In this document: one piece after another, positions 1 through 7,839 of the stretch
Layout of the letters: every line of letters starts with the position of its first letter
How positions within the stretch are numbered: the first letter of the stretch is position 1
Origin: Mesobacillus subterraneus
GTDB lineage: Bacteria; Bacillota; Bacilli; Bacillales; Cytobacillaceae
Assembly: GCF_023715485.1 (NCBI RefSeq)
Contig: NZ_JAMBOF010000004.1
Location: forward strand, 1-64,000
DNA: 64,000 nt
Reading direction: 5' to 3'
Notes under the pieces: model-generated
Seen by the model: only the letters and a program-made list of their open reading frames with translations
Told to the model about the DNA's origin: nothing
Database searches by the model: none
Position numbers and translations under genes: made by a program

Positions 1-1
1 A

Positions 2-97
2 CTTAAAAAATTGTCGATGCAGGCGATGCTTACTTTCGCTGCCTTGAACTTGAAGAAGATGGCCAACTGGACATGGAGAAGTCCAGTAATGGCCTAA
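2..97 (+). CDS. Transposase, C-terminal fragment (gene starts before the window)
   Basis: The open frame from base 2 ends at TAA 95-97 and reads as a basic, helical tail containing LTFAALNLKKMANWTW. This resembles the C-terminal end of DDE transposases of the IS1182/IS4 type, where a segment of the form xFAAMNLKKLAxW closes the protein. About 50 nt downstream is a strong hairpin with a T-run, as expected at the end of an insertion sequence transcription unit. The rest of the gene and the other IS end lie outside the window, so family and integrity cannot be judged. A second frame (from base 7) is also open over this stretch but runs through both terminators, so it is less likely. Confidence 0.55.
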   Translation, partial: LKKLSMQAMLTFAALNLKKMANWTWRSPVMA

Positions 98-145
98 AAG
101 TAAAGCAAAGAGAGTCTATTTCCTTTGAAAAATCCGATGAAATCC

Positions 146-184
146 AAAAAGGGGTTCGGAATAAGAGCATTCCGAACCCCTTTT
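146..184 (+). terminator. Rho-independent terminator after the transposase fragment
   Basis: A 12-bp perfect stem (GGGGTTCGGAAT at 151-162 with ATTCCGAACCCC at 169-180), a 6-nt loop, A-run before and T-run after. It could work in both directions. Confidence 0.8.
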
Positions 185-197
185 GTCTACAAACTGA

Positions 198-226
198 GGC
201 TGCGGTTATTATACCGCAGCCTTTTA
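198..226 (+). terminator. Second hairpin with T-run
   Basis: GGCTGCGGT (198-206) pairs with ACCGCAGCC (213-221) and is followed by TTTTAATT. It sits directly behind the first terminator; it may be part of the IS end or a host terminator. Confidence 0.6.
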
Positions 227-380
227 ATTATTTATGAATTGCCTGGTACTTCTCCGCCATGGGAGATGAACGTCATATCACTTCTTGCCAGGTCTTGTTC
301 AATCCTATGGTTTTCGGAATCTAATTTAGGGTGCCCTGCACCTTTTTTATCAAAATAGATAAAGATTGGTATTATTCAGA

Positions 381-412
381 AATAAATAAAAAGATAACCG
401 AATGGGGTTATC
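381..412 (-). terminator. Terminator of the YhcN-type lipoprotein gene
   Basis: On the minus strand GATAACC and GGTTATC (393-412) form a 7-bp stem followed by TTTTTATTT, starting 28 nt after the stop codon at 440. Confidence 0.7.
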
Positions 413-439
413 TCAGGAAAAACATTATTTCATCAAGAC

Positions 440-940
440 CTATTGAGCTTTAGGAAAAACATTCACGATAGTTGCATTAAACTTCTCAGCTAATCCTGTG
501 ATGGGCCTGCCGCTTTCAAGTTGTTCGCTGTAATCTGTCATACGTACGACAAAGTCCGGATTCGTTGAAACATATACCTCAGAAATCGTGTCATCAGTGG
601 ACTTGATTTGCTCCGAGATTTTCATCCGCACATCTTCAGGAAACCCATCTGTGTCACCATTTTCCAGAACAACTGCTGCATACGCCTTCCGGTGAGTCGT
701 AATAACCGTAGCACTTTGTACTTCCTTAAGCATTTCGACTTGCTCATTAACCTCCTTATCCGCACGCATTCGATAGGTTTCATTATATGAATTGAACCGC
801 TGTTCCTGGTGAATATTCTGAATCTGCGCCCCACCATCGTTTACGCGATTGATTTGCGCTCCCTCATCAGTATAAGTACCACATCCAGTGAATAAAAGTA
901 CGGAAGCAAAAAGAACCAGCTTGAATGTAAGAAATTTCAT
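440..940 (-). CDS. YhcN/YlaJ-type sporulation lipoprotein
   Basis: A 166-aa predicted lipoprotein. The start at 940 is set by AAGGAGG eight bases upstream; it gives a classic signal peptide with lipobox LFTGC and the lipidated Cys at residue 20. The mature part contains ITTHRKAYAAVVLENGD-like sequence, matching the YhcN/YlaJ family of Bacillus lipoproteins associated with the forespore and spore inner membrane. The family role is in sporulation or germination efficiency, not an enzyme activity. A longer in-frame extension to 1003 exists but lacks a ribosome site and would bury the signal peptide. It is monocistronic with its own terminator. The family call is fairly secure; which paralogue it is cannot be told. 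Confidence 0.8.
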   Translation of the reverse strand: MKFLTFKLVLFASVLLFTGCGTYTDEGAQINRVNDGGAQIQNIHQEQRFNSYNETYRMRADKEVNEQVEMLKEVQSATVITTHRKAYAAVVLENGDTDGFPEDVRMKISEQIKSTDDTISEVYVSTNPDFVVRMTDYSEQLESGRPITGLAEKFNATIVNVFPKAQ

Positions 941-1119
941 TGGCTTATCCTCCTTAAATATAAATCCAAAATAGAATGTCCGAAAAGGGATATGTTTATT
1001 CATAAATTTACCAATCGAGGAAGGAAGGCAAGGTTAAATTAAAAAAATAATCAATCAAAAGGAATTTTATGAAAACGCTCCCATATGATTTTATAGATAA
1101 AATCATTAGGAGGTTATTA

Positions 1120-1848
1120 ATGAAGATAATTAGGGGATTTACGATTTTCGCAGTATCGATTGCCTTGATTCTATCTGTTTATTCATCAGCAGACGCAGCT
1201 AAGAGAGTTCCTGCAGCTTCAAACAAAGATCCTGTCATTTTCGTACATGGGTTCACGGGCTCATCATCCAGTTTTGATAATATGAAGCAATGGCTTATTA
1301 GCCAGGGTTGGCAATCAAGCCATTTGTACGCGATCCAATATTCCAATACAACAGGCAGCAGCATTAATAATGCCTATGAATTACAATCCTTTATCAAGAA
1401 TGTCTTAAGACAGACAAAAGCTTCGAAAGTGGATATTGTAGCACACAGCATGGGAGGGTTAAGCACCCGCTACTATATTAAATACCTTGCCGGCTCTCAA
1501 AGTGTAGACGATGTTGTCACCTTGGGATCGCCACACCACGGAACAACTTCCTCTTATTTCGGTTTATTTACTGAGGGTGCGCGTGAAATGGTTCCAGGAA
1601 GTCCATTCCTGAATGATTTAAACAGTATTGATGAAACTCCAAATGGAAGCGACCCCGCAGCGGTCATCCAATATACATCTGTTTACAGCAGTGCAGACAC
1701 AGTCATCAATCCATACACAAGTTCAATTCTTGACGGTGCGAAAAACCTTCAAATCAGCGGAGTAAGCCACAGCGGCCTGCTGACAGATGCATCAGTGAGA
1801 CCTTTGATTCTTGAAGGTTTAGAAGACGGAGGGGTAAATGCCAACTAA
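1120..1848 (+). CDS. Secreted lipase/esterase of the B. subtilis LipA type
   Basis: A 242-aa secreted alpha/beta hydrolase that should hydrolyse acylglycerols or short esters outside the cell. Start ATG 1120 follows AGGAGGT at good spacing; a signal peptide ends near SSADAA (residue 27). The oxyanion segment [11 protein letters not shown] (about 42-52), nucleophile motif AHSMGG with Ser110, acid Asp193 in YSSAD and His217 in GVSHSGLL line up with LipA/LipB of B. subtilis, including the family's Ala in place of the first Gly of GxSxG. It is longer than mature LipA, mostly by an insertion between Ser110 and Asp193. The gene stands alone and ends at a shared terminator. Confidence 0.88.
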   Translation: MKIIRGFTIFAVSIALILSVYSSADAAKRVPAASNKDPVIFVHGFTGSSSSFDNMKQWLISQGWQSSHLYAIQYSNTTGSSINNAYELQSFIKNVLRQTKASKVDIVAHSMGGLSTRYYIKYLAGSQSVDDVVTLGSPHHGTTSSYFGLFTEGAREMVPGSPFLNDLNSIDETPNGSDPAAVIQYTSVYSSADTVINPYTSSILDGAKNLQISGVSHSGLLTDASVRPLILEGLEDGGVNAN

Positions 1849-1851
1849 AAA

Positions 1852-1886
1852 GAGACGGCCTGCAAAAATGCAGGCCGTCTTTTTGA
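1852..1886. terminator. Bidirectional terminator between lipase and AI-2E-family gene
   Basis: A 12-bp GC-rich stem (AGACGGCCTGCA with TGCAGGCCGTCT) with a 4-nt loop and T-run, between two convergent genes. Confidence 0.85.
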
Positions 1887-2972
1887 TTAAACTTCAGGAT
1901 TAATAAAATTTTCCTTCTGGCGGAGTTTATAAAATTTCCACACATCCTTAATGATGATCTTAACAACCGAATACAACGGTATAGCGATAAGGATACCGAT
2001 AAAGCCATAAATCGAACCGGCCGCTATCAATAACAATATTACTGTAATCGGATGGATGTTCAGTTTTTTACCCATAACCTGTGGTGTAACAAGATTACCT
2101 TCTAGCTGCTGTACGATTAAGAGGACAATCAGCACCTTCAGCATCATGAATGGGCTAGTCGCCAGTGCGACAAACAAAGCAGGGATAACACCTATAATTG
2201 GACCAAGGAAAGGAACAATTGTTAAAAACATCGCAAAGATCGCAAGGAGCAATGCATACTCTAACCCGATAATTTTGTATCCAATATACATAAGAATTCC
2301 ATCGACGAGGGCTATGATGAACTGGCCGGTTACGTATGTGAACAGTGTTTTATCAATGTCCTTAAGAATTTTATTGCCTTCTTGTTCATGTTCATTCGGA
2401 ATTAACTTAATAATATATGGTCTGAGTTTCTCTTCATCTTTTAAAAAGAAAAATACAAGAAAAGGCACAACGACCAACACCGTTGCAATACTTGTAATCA
2501 ATGAAAAGATAGTCATGATATTCTCTCCGAGATTTTGAGACACTTTACTGAGGTAAGACAATGCCCTTTGTTTAACTTCATTTGCATCCACAAATCCTAG
2601 CTGATTTTCTTTAATGACCTTTTCAGATTCCTTTGTTATTTCATCAATCCTATCCGGAAAGTTTGCTGACAATCCGCTGACCTGTTCTCCAACAAGTGAT
2701 CCTGCAAAGTAGAAAAAGGCAGTAAACAATCCAGCAACAACCACAAAAACGACCAGTATGCTAACTACTTTAGGCATGAACTGGTCAAGCCAGCGTACAG
2801 GTTTCCTCAAAATATAATAGATTAGCCCCGAAATCAAGACCGGGAAAAATATGGCTAAAATGAAGTTTTGCAGCGGCCAGACGAAGTAGTCGATTTTCCC
2901 AAAAAGAAAGATAATGACAAGAACTAAAATGATGCCAGAAGCATATTTGAAAAATGGTTTTTGAATCCACAT
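1887..2972 (-). CDS. AI-2E family transporter (UPF0118 membrane protein)
   Basis: A 361-aa integral membrane protein with about eight hydrophobic segments and a soluble region around residues 90-150, the layout of the AI-2E/TqsA-YdiK-PerM family (PF01594). The C-terminal stretch VPFLGPIIGVIPAL followed by QQLEGNLVTPQVMG is a hallmark of the family. Members act as efflux or exchange permeases; some bacillar paralogues are Na+/H+ antiporters, so the substrate cannot be given. Start 2972 is preceded by AGGAGG. It is monocistronic and convergent with the lipase gene. Confidence 0.85.
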   Translation of the reverse strand: MWIQKPFFKYASGIILVLVIIFLFGKIDYFVWPLQNFILAIFFPVLISGLIYYILRKPVRWLDQFMPKVVSILVVFVVVAGLFTAFFYFAGSLVGEQVSGLSANFPDRIDEITKESEKVIKENQLGFVDANEVKQRALSYLSKVSQNLGENIMTIFSLITSIATVLVVVPFLVFFFLKDEEKLRPYIIKLIPNEHEQEGNKILKDIDKTLFTYVTGQFIIALVDGILMYIGYKIIGLEYALLLAIFAMFLTIVPFLGPIIGVIPALFVALATSPFMMLKVLIVLLIVQQLEGNLVTPQVMGKKLNIHPITVILLLIAAGSIYGFIGILIAIPLYSVVKIIIKDVWKFYKLRQKENFINPEV

Positions 2973-3373
2973 GTGTATTCCTCCTGATTAAGTATGTATC
3001 TCCTTATTACTTCCCTAAAAGATAAGGACTGTAAACAAATCAATTGTGCTGTCATAAGTTGGACAGAAGGACAATATACTAATTTGAGGCTGTTTTCGCA
3101 TAGACTGTTGTTTTTCGAATTAAGTTTAAACCCGCATAGGTTTTCACCTCGAGCTTCTTTCTAGGTGGTTTCTGAAATGGGAACACATTAAAATTCGTAA
3201 AAATCCAACTACCGATTTTTACTTTTGGCTGTGAAAGCAACAAAGTTTACGAAAAAAGCCTAATTGAAAGATTCTAGTTTTATTTTCTTTAAAACGGGTA
3301 AATATTCTGGTCAACAGAAATAGAAATCCACTACAATAGCCACTGGTCATCTTCTGTGTAAAGGGGTCTCTGT
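2973..3373. other. Intergenic region, about 400 nt
   Basis: AT-rich spacer between the AI-2E-family gene and a small ORF. A possible sigma-A promoter for the small ORF is TGGTCA (3308-3313), 18 nt, TACAAT (3332-3337). Nothing else was recognised. Confidence 0.4.
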
Positions 3374-3520
3374 ATGGTTGCAGTCGAAGAGCATCTGATA
3401 TTTATTAAGGAACTGGGGCGTTTGTTTGATGAGTACTCACAATGTGAGGATGAAGGACTAAAAAAGGAAATCTATAAAGATATCCAGCTTATAGAGGAAG
3501 CCATCAGTATTAGTAACTAA
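3374..3520 (+). CDS. Small acidic protein, unknown function
   Basis: A 48-aa reading frame beginning MVAVEEHLIFIKELGR with a moderate ribosome site (AAAGGGGT) and a candidate promoter upstream. It ends 14 nt before a strong terminator (3535-3567), which supports its being a real transcription unit. Predicted to be mostly helical and rich in Glu. I do not recognise a family. Confidence 0.5.
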   Translation: MVAVEEHLIFIKELGRLFDEYSQCEDEGLKKEIYKDIQLIEEAISISN

Positions 3521-3534
3521 TTCATAATAGATAT

Positions 3535-3567
3535 CGGCAAGCCAAAGACCGAGGGCTTGCCGTTTTT
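3535..3567 (+). terminator. Terminator of the 48-aa ORF
   Basis: CGGCAAGCC (3535-3543) pairs with GGCTTGCCG (3554-3562), followed by TTTTT. Confidence 0.85.
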
Positions 3568-3649
3568 ATTTTTTCTGGAAGTATAATTAGGAAATTCATC
3601 ACCTCTTCCGTCATATACATGAAACAAGCATATGAAAGGGGAGGTATAT

Positions 3650-4072
3650 ATGAGGATTGACCTTTCGAAAGATCAATATTTAACACTGGTAAAGTTGCTG
3701 CAGCTTGGTAATTGGCCGCTTGGAATGACGGAGGCTGACCATGAATTGGTGAGTAAAGCAGAAGGTTTGGAGCAATATATTTTTTCATTGGCCAAGGATT
3801 TTGAAGCGGGGGACGAAATATATTTTGATAAGGAAGAGGACTATTATTATCTTTCAGAAAATCTGAAAGATACTGTTGAGTCAATTATAGACGAATATGA
3901 GGAAGAGGTATTCTGGGACCAGCTGACACATAAGCTTGCCACGATCGATTTGAAGCGTGAAATCGATATCAATGCTTCGATTGAACAAAAAATAAATCGG
4001 CTTTTCCAGCTAAAGGCACGTTATGAAAAATACTTTCTAGAGAATGGGTTAGACAAAATTGATATATTATAG
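3650..4072 (+). CDS. Conserved-type hypothetical protein, acidic, helical
   Basis: A 140-aa soluble protein starting MRIDLSKDQYLTLVKLLQLG; ATG 3650 has GGGGAGG seven bases upstream, so the in-frame ATG at 3632 is unlikely. No signal peptide or membrane segment. Strongly acidic middle (residues 40-95) and a helical C-terminus. It stands alone and has a good terminator. I do not recognise the family and assign no function. Confidence 0.65.
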   Translation: MRIDLSKDQYLTLVKLLQLGNWPLGMTEADHELVSKAEGLEQYIFSLAKDFEAGDEIYFDKEEDYYYLSENLKDTVESIIDEYEEEVFWDQLTHKLATIDLKREIDINASIEQKINRLFQLKARYEKYFLENGLDKIDIL

Positions 4073-4076
4073 AGAA

Positions 4077-4112
4077 AAATCCGGCCCAGTGCATAAGGCC
4101 GGATTTTTTAAT
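4077..4112 (+). terminator. Terminator of the 140-aa gene
   Basis: AAATCCGGCC and GGCCGGATTT form the stem, followed by T-run. Confidence 0.85.
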
Positions 4113-4267
4113 TGGTACTTTTCGTATACTTTGACACTCAAAAGTATAAATCGGATTATGAGTTATTACTGTTTTAATAACTCTTAATTACAGGAACAGC
4201 TCGAAAGAGTTCAAAACGATAAGAATCAGGAATTAATGCTTAATCGAAAAACATAAAAACGAAAAAG

Positions 4268-5113
4268 TTATTTAATCAAATATCTCGCTTTTTCTGAAAT
4301 AAAATCAGCTGCGAACACTAGGATTAGATAAAACACCAGCAGCAGAGTGATATCCGTATAGTGAAAAAAGCTCATGCTGAGCTTGAATTGCTGTCCAAGT
4401 CCGCCGGCTCCAACGAAGCCTACGACAATGGTAGTTCTCATAATCACTTCCCAGCGGTAGAGAATATATGTCAAAAAGCGGGGAAGTGCAGCTGGCAGAA
4501 CACCATATAGTAGAATCTGCACGCGGCTGGCTCCAGACGACGCAAGATTGCGGACTGGGCGGGTTTCGAGGTCCTCAATCACCTCTGCGCAAAGCTTTCC
4601 CAAAATCCCGAAATTATGAAGCGCAAGTGCAATTGCTCCTGGCAATATTCCAGGTTTGAAAATGAAGATAATGATCATTGCCCAGACAAGCTCTGGTACA
4701 GCACGGGAAAAAATATACCCCCCTCTGATGATGCCAAATGAAATCCATCCATGCCATTTCTTTGCCAAAGTTAACGAACCATCGGCCACATTCCTTGCCG
4801 CGGGAACAACCGTTAAGAAAGCTGCGATTGTCGCAAACCCTGTGGCCATTACACTCATTATTAGTGTTTCGACTGTAAGGTTAAATGCATTTTCCCAGCT
4901 TTCTTTACTGAAAAATGCAGGGTTTTCTTCACCTATGCCAAAAAGTCCTTTGAAAAACTTACCCGTATGCAAAAGGTTTTGTTCCGAAAAAAGAGTGGTC
5001 AAACTAGCTTTCTCAAACGAGAAGATTGACAGCCACGAAGCAGCAGCCAGCAGGAGCAAAGCGTAAACAGAGGCGGTTACAAAGGTAATTTTTCGTCTTT
5101 TACGTACGGTCAT
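4268..5113 (-). CDS. phnE: PhnE-type ABC transporter permease (second copy)
   Basis: A 281-aa inner-membrane permease of an ABC importer with about six membrane segments. The cytoplasmic coupling loop LASSGASRVQILLYGVLP (about residues 185-202) is the EAA-type loop that docks on the ATPase. It overlaps the previous permease gene by 4 nt (ATGA), so the two are translationally coupled and probably form a heterodimer. It is the last gene of the four-gene operon read right to left (binding protein, ATPase, permease, permease). Family members import phosphonate, phosphite or, in one branch, possibly selenate. Confidence 0.85.
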   Translation of the reverse strand: MTVRKRRKITFVTASVYALLLLAAASWLSIFSFEKASLTTLFSEQNLLHTGKFFKGLFGIGEENPAFFSKESWENAFNLTVETLIMSVMATGFATIAAFLTVVPAARNVADGSLTLAKKWHGWISFGIIRGGYIFSRAVPELVWAMIIIFIFKPGILPGAIALALHNFGILGKLCAEVIEDLETRPVRNLASSGASRVQILLYGVLPAALPRFLTYILYRWEVIMRTTIVVGFVGAGGLGQQFKLSMSFFHYTDITLLLVFYLILVFAADFISEKARYLIK

Positions 5114-5910
5114 CGTACCAGCCTCTTTCTTAATTGGTTACTCCATGCATCAATAATGATAACTAAGAAGATTAAAAAGAACACGAATGTCCACACTTCA
5201 TTGTAATGCAAGTCATCCAGGGAAAGATGAATCTGGTATCCTAGACCGCCAATCCCTACAAAACTCATGATTGCCGAAGATCGAACAGCACACTCAAAGC
5301 GGTACATAGCATAGCTTATGATACTAGTCCTCACCATTGGAAGATAACCATACCATAACGTTTGAAGCCGTGATGCACCTGCTGCTTCTAGGGCCAATAT
5401 CGGTTCACGAGGAACGTCCTCCAGCATATCGGCAAATATCCGCCCAAGTATTCCACCATAAGGAATAGCGAGTGCAAAAATAGCAGCAAAAGGCGATAGG
5501 CCGATTGAGGCTACAAAAAGCCATGCCCAAACAAGTTCATGAATGGCTCTCATGAATCCTAAATGCCCTCTGAAAAAGGATCTCATAATCCTTTTTGTTT
5601 TTGCATTTTCGGCCAAAACGCCTGATGCGGGTATCCCAAATATAAAAGCAATAAAAATTGCTAAACTCATGCCCGCTGTTGCGTAGGAAAGGGTAGACCA
5701 GCTTGCTTCTACTGCCAGCAACAGGATGTCGGTTGATAAATCAGGCTGAAAGAGAGCTACAAAAATTTGTTTGGCAGTTTCAAACCCGCCGCTATGAATC
5801 AAATTGCTGTTCCACTCGACCGAAAACAAACTTAAGATAAAAACTAGCAAAAGAATCATCGTAAGAATTTTTCGCTTATGGAGATCAAAAGTAAACCAGC
5901 TTTTATCCAT
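5110..5910 (-). CDS. phnE: PhnE-type ABC transporter permease (first copy)
   Basis: A 266-aa membrane permease with a clear EAA loop (LEAAGASRLQTLWYGYLP, about residues 180-197) and the family segment SFVGIGGLGYQI. The start at 5910 lies one base beyond the phnC stop, with AAGGAGCAGG upstream, showing tight coupling. Together with the second permease it should form the membrane channel of the importer. The two permeases share architecture but are clearly diverged from each other, as in other two-permease Phn operons. Confidence 0.86.
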   Translation of the reverse strand: MDKSWFTFDLHKRKILTMILLLVFILSLFSVEWNSNLIHSGGFETAKQIFVALFQPDLSTDILLLAVEASWSTLSYATAGMSLAIFIAFIFGIPASGVLAENAKTKRIMRSFFRGHLGFMRAIHELVWAWLFVASIGLSPFAAIFALAIPYGGILGRIFADMLEDVPREPILALEAAGASRLQTLWYGYLPMVRTSIISYAMYRFECAVRSSAIMSFVGIGGLGYQIHLSLDDLHYNEVWTFVFFLIFLVIIIDAWSNQLRKRLVR

Positions 5911-5911
5911 A

Positions 5912-6658
5912 TCAAGCCTGCTCCTTTAGTTTATACAAGCTTGCGATATGAGCATCAGTCACTGAAGCGGCTGGAAGATCAAAGAAGATTTCACCATTCT
6001 TCAGGGCTATGATCCTATCAAAATACTTTTTCGCATACTCAACGGAATGCAAACTTGCCATCAGCGTCTGTTTTTCTTCTACTGCAATATTAGCCAAAAG
6101 GTCAAGGATATCTTCCGCCCGTGCAGGGTCAAGTGAGGCGACTGGTTCATCGGCAAGGATAATTTCTGGATTCTGGACTAGCAGACGGGCAAGAGCAACA
6201 CGCTGCTGCTCACCGCCAGAAAGAATGGAGGTGCGGTCATATAATTTATCCATCAGTCCGACACGTTCTAACGCTTTCACTGCGTATTGTTTATCCTGAG
6301 GAATTAAAAAAGATAGAAGCGATTTAAATACTCCCCAATCCGAAAGCCGGCCTGCAAGGACATTATGGATTACCGGAAGCTCGCCAACCAGATCAAATTG
6401 TTGGCGAATGACACCGATTTTTTTCGCCCTTTTCCTTTGGTCCTTAAAATCAGACAAAGGGCTGCCATCGATAAAGATCTCGCCTTCATCCGGCGTAAGA
6501 ATGGATGCCATTATATTCAACAAAGTTGTTTTCCCGGCACCGCTCGGTCCAATAAGAGCAATTGACTCCCCTTTATTAACAGAAAAAGAAAGGGAAGATA
6601 AGGCTATCTTCCGCTCGTAGGTCTTTGATATTTGATTAAGGCTGATAATTTCTGGCAT
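5912..6658 (-). CDS. phnC: PhnC-type ABC transporter ATP-binding protein
   Basis: A 248-aa ATPase that powers the importer. Walker A GPSGAGKTTLL (about residues 36-46), Q-loop IRQQFDLVGELPV, signature LSGGEQQRVALARLL and Walker B IILADEP are all present, in the PhnC-like order and length. ATG 6658 with AGGTGG six bases upstream is preferred over the in-frame GTG at 6667. The gene sits directly between the binding-protein gene and the first permease gene. Confidence 0.88.
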   Translation of the reverse strand: MPEIISLNQISKTYERKIALSSLSFSVNKGESIALIGPSGAGKTTLLNIMASILTPDEGEIFIDGSPLSDFKDQRKRAKKIGVIRQQFDLVGELPVIHNVLAGRLSDWGVFKSLLSFLIPQDKQYAVKALERVGLMDKLYDRTSILSGGEQQRVALARLLVQNPEIILADEPVASLDPARAEDILDLLANIAVEEKQTLMASLHSVEYAKKYFDRIIALKNGEIFFDLPAASVTDAHIASLYKLKEQA

Positions 6659-6667
6659 ATGTTCCAC

Positions 6668-7540
6668 CTACTTGATAATCTTAAGTTCTTTCGCGACCTT
6701 TTCAATTGCTTCATAATTTTCATTCTTGGTTTCTATGAATTTATCAGTTTGCAATAACTCCATGACTTCATTGTCTCCTGAAGTCATGGAGAGGATTGCT
6801 TCTTTCAATTTTTCTTTCGTTTCCTCATCAACTTTGTTGACCGTCCAGTTATAGTCATAATACTCAGGCGTAGTATAGAAAACTTTCACTTTGGACTCAT
6901 CGACCTTACCTTCTTTGACAGCTGCTTCCCAGACGGAAATATTCAATGCGCCTGTCTGGAATGCTCCTGATTCAACAAGTTTATAGGTTTTATCATGTGA
7001 GCCGGAGTAATTTGGAGTTCCATCAAGATCTTTGTCAGCATTGATCCCAGCCTCCATCATAAAATAGCGGGGCATTAAATGGCCTGAAGTAGAGCTCTCG
7101 CTGCCGAACGTAAATGATTTTCCTTTTAAATCTTCAAGGCTATCAATCTCGATATCTTTTTGGGCGATGAAAACAGATTTGAATTTTTCATCGATGGGCC
7201 TCTGGGCGAAGGCTTCTGCTTCAGGGACTAAATCTCTTGCCTGAACACCAGTAAGGCCGCCAAACCAGGCAAGATGGATTTCACCGCGTCCAAAGGCAGT
7301 TACGAGCGCTGAATAGTCAACAGAAGGGACGTACTCAACATTCAGTCCTGTTTTTTCTCCTAAATCCTGCGCAAAATCCTCCATGCTCCTGTTGAGATCA
7401 GCAGCATTTTGGTCCGGAATGGCACCGATTTTAATGGTTTCTGTTTTGGAGTCCTTTTGACCGGCATCTTCTCCTTCTTCAGAACATGCAGCGAGGCTAA
7501 AAATCATTAATAAGCTAAATAGCGCAATTAGTTTTTTCAT
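6668..7540 (-). CDS. phnD: Phosphonate/selenate-type ABC transporter substrate-binding lipoprotein
   Basis: A 290-aa extracellular solute-binding lipoprotein; signal peptide with lipobox SLAAC (Cys at residue 19). The fold is PhnD-like (PF12974). It starts its mature domain with IKIGAIPDQN and contains HLAWFGGLTGVQARD and GSESSTSGHLMPRY, the ligand-pocket segments. As I recall, the WxGG-x-T-x-VQAR pattern is typical of the PhnD branch annotated as putative selenate-binding protein (TIGR04553-like) rather than true phosphonate binders (which have AYFGPLSY-type sequence). With three selenoprotein genes in the same window a selenium oxyanion ligand is plausible, but phosphite or phosphonate cannot be excluded. 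First gene of the operon. Confidence 0.8.
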   Translation of the reverse strand: MKKLIALFSLLMIFSLAACSEEGEDAGQKDSKTETIKIGAIPDQNAADLNRSMEDFAQDLGEKTGLNVEYVPSVDYSALVTAFGRGEIHLAWFGGLTGVQARDLVPEAEAFAQRPIDEKFKSVFIAQKDIEIDSLEDLKGKSFTFGSESSTSGHLMPRYFMMEAGINADKDLDGTPNYSGSHDKTYKLVESGAFQTGALNISVWEAAVKEGKVDESKVKVFYTTPEYYDYNWTVNKVDEETKEKLKEAILSMTSGDNEVMELLQTDKFIETKNENYEAIEKVAKELKIIK

Positions 7541-7564
7541 AGTATGATCACCCGTTATAAATTT

Positions 7565-7585
7565 ATTTTATAGATACTATAAAAT
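7565..7585. promoter_or_regulatory. Palindrome upstream of the ABC importer operon
   Basis: A 9-bp perfect inverted repeat (ATTTTATAG, 3-nt centre, CTATAAAAT) lies 25 nt before the phnD start, where an operator or overlapping promoter would be expected. The regulator is unknown. Confidence 0.4.
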
Positions 7586-7792
7586 TTATCAATAAACAAG
7601 AAATAACTCAATAGCTTTCACAAAAATTCCGTTTTAATTACATGTTGAATATTTTTCTGCTGTAGTTATTGGCTATAGTAAAGCAATAAGAAAATTTTTT
7701 TAGTAAGTTGCGGTTGTCGCCTTTTTTTCTTCGAATGCTATTTGACGATTATTTCCGATTTTTTCTTCGACTGCCAAAATAGGGTAATATAA

Positions 7793-7823
7793 AATAAAAC
7801 CTGCCGGCAGGGCCGACAGGTTC
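7793..7823 (-). terminator. Terminator of the ABC-F gene
   Basis: On the minus strand AACCTGTCGGC and GCCGGCAGGTT pair around a short loop and are followed by TTATTTT. Confidence 0.8.
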
Positions 7824-7839
7824 CATCAACGATCTATAA

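Noticed and set aside
1-237. Open frame from base 7 to TGA 235-237
   Set aside because: It reads through two strong terminators; the frame ending at 97 resembles a transposase tail and is preferred.
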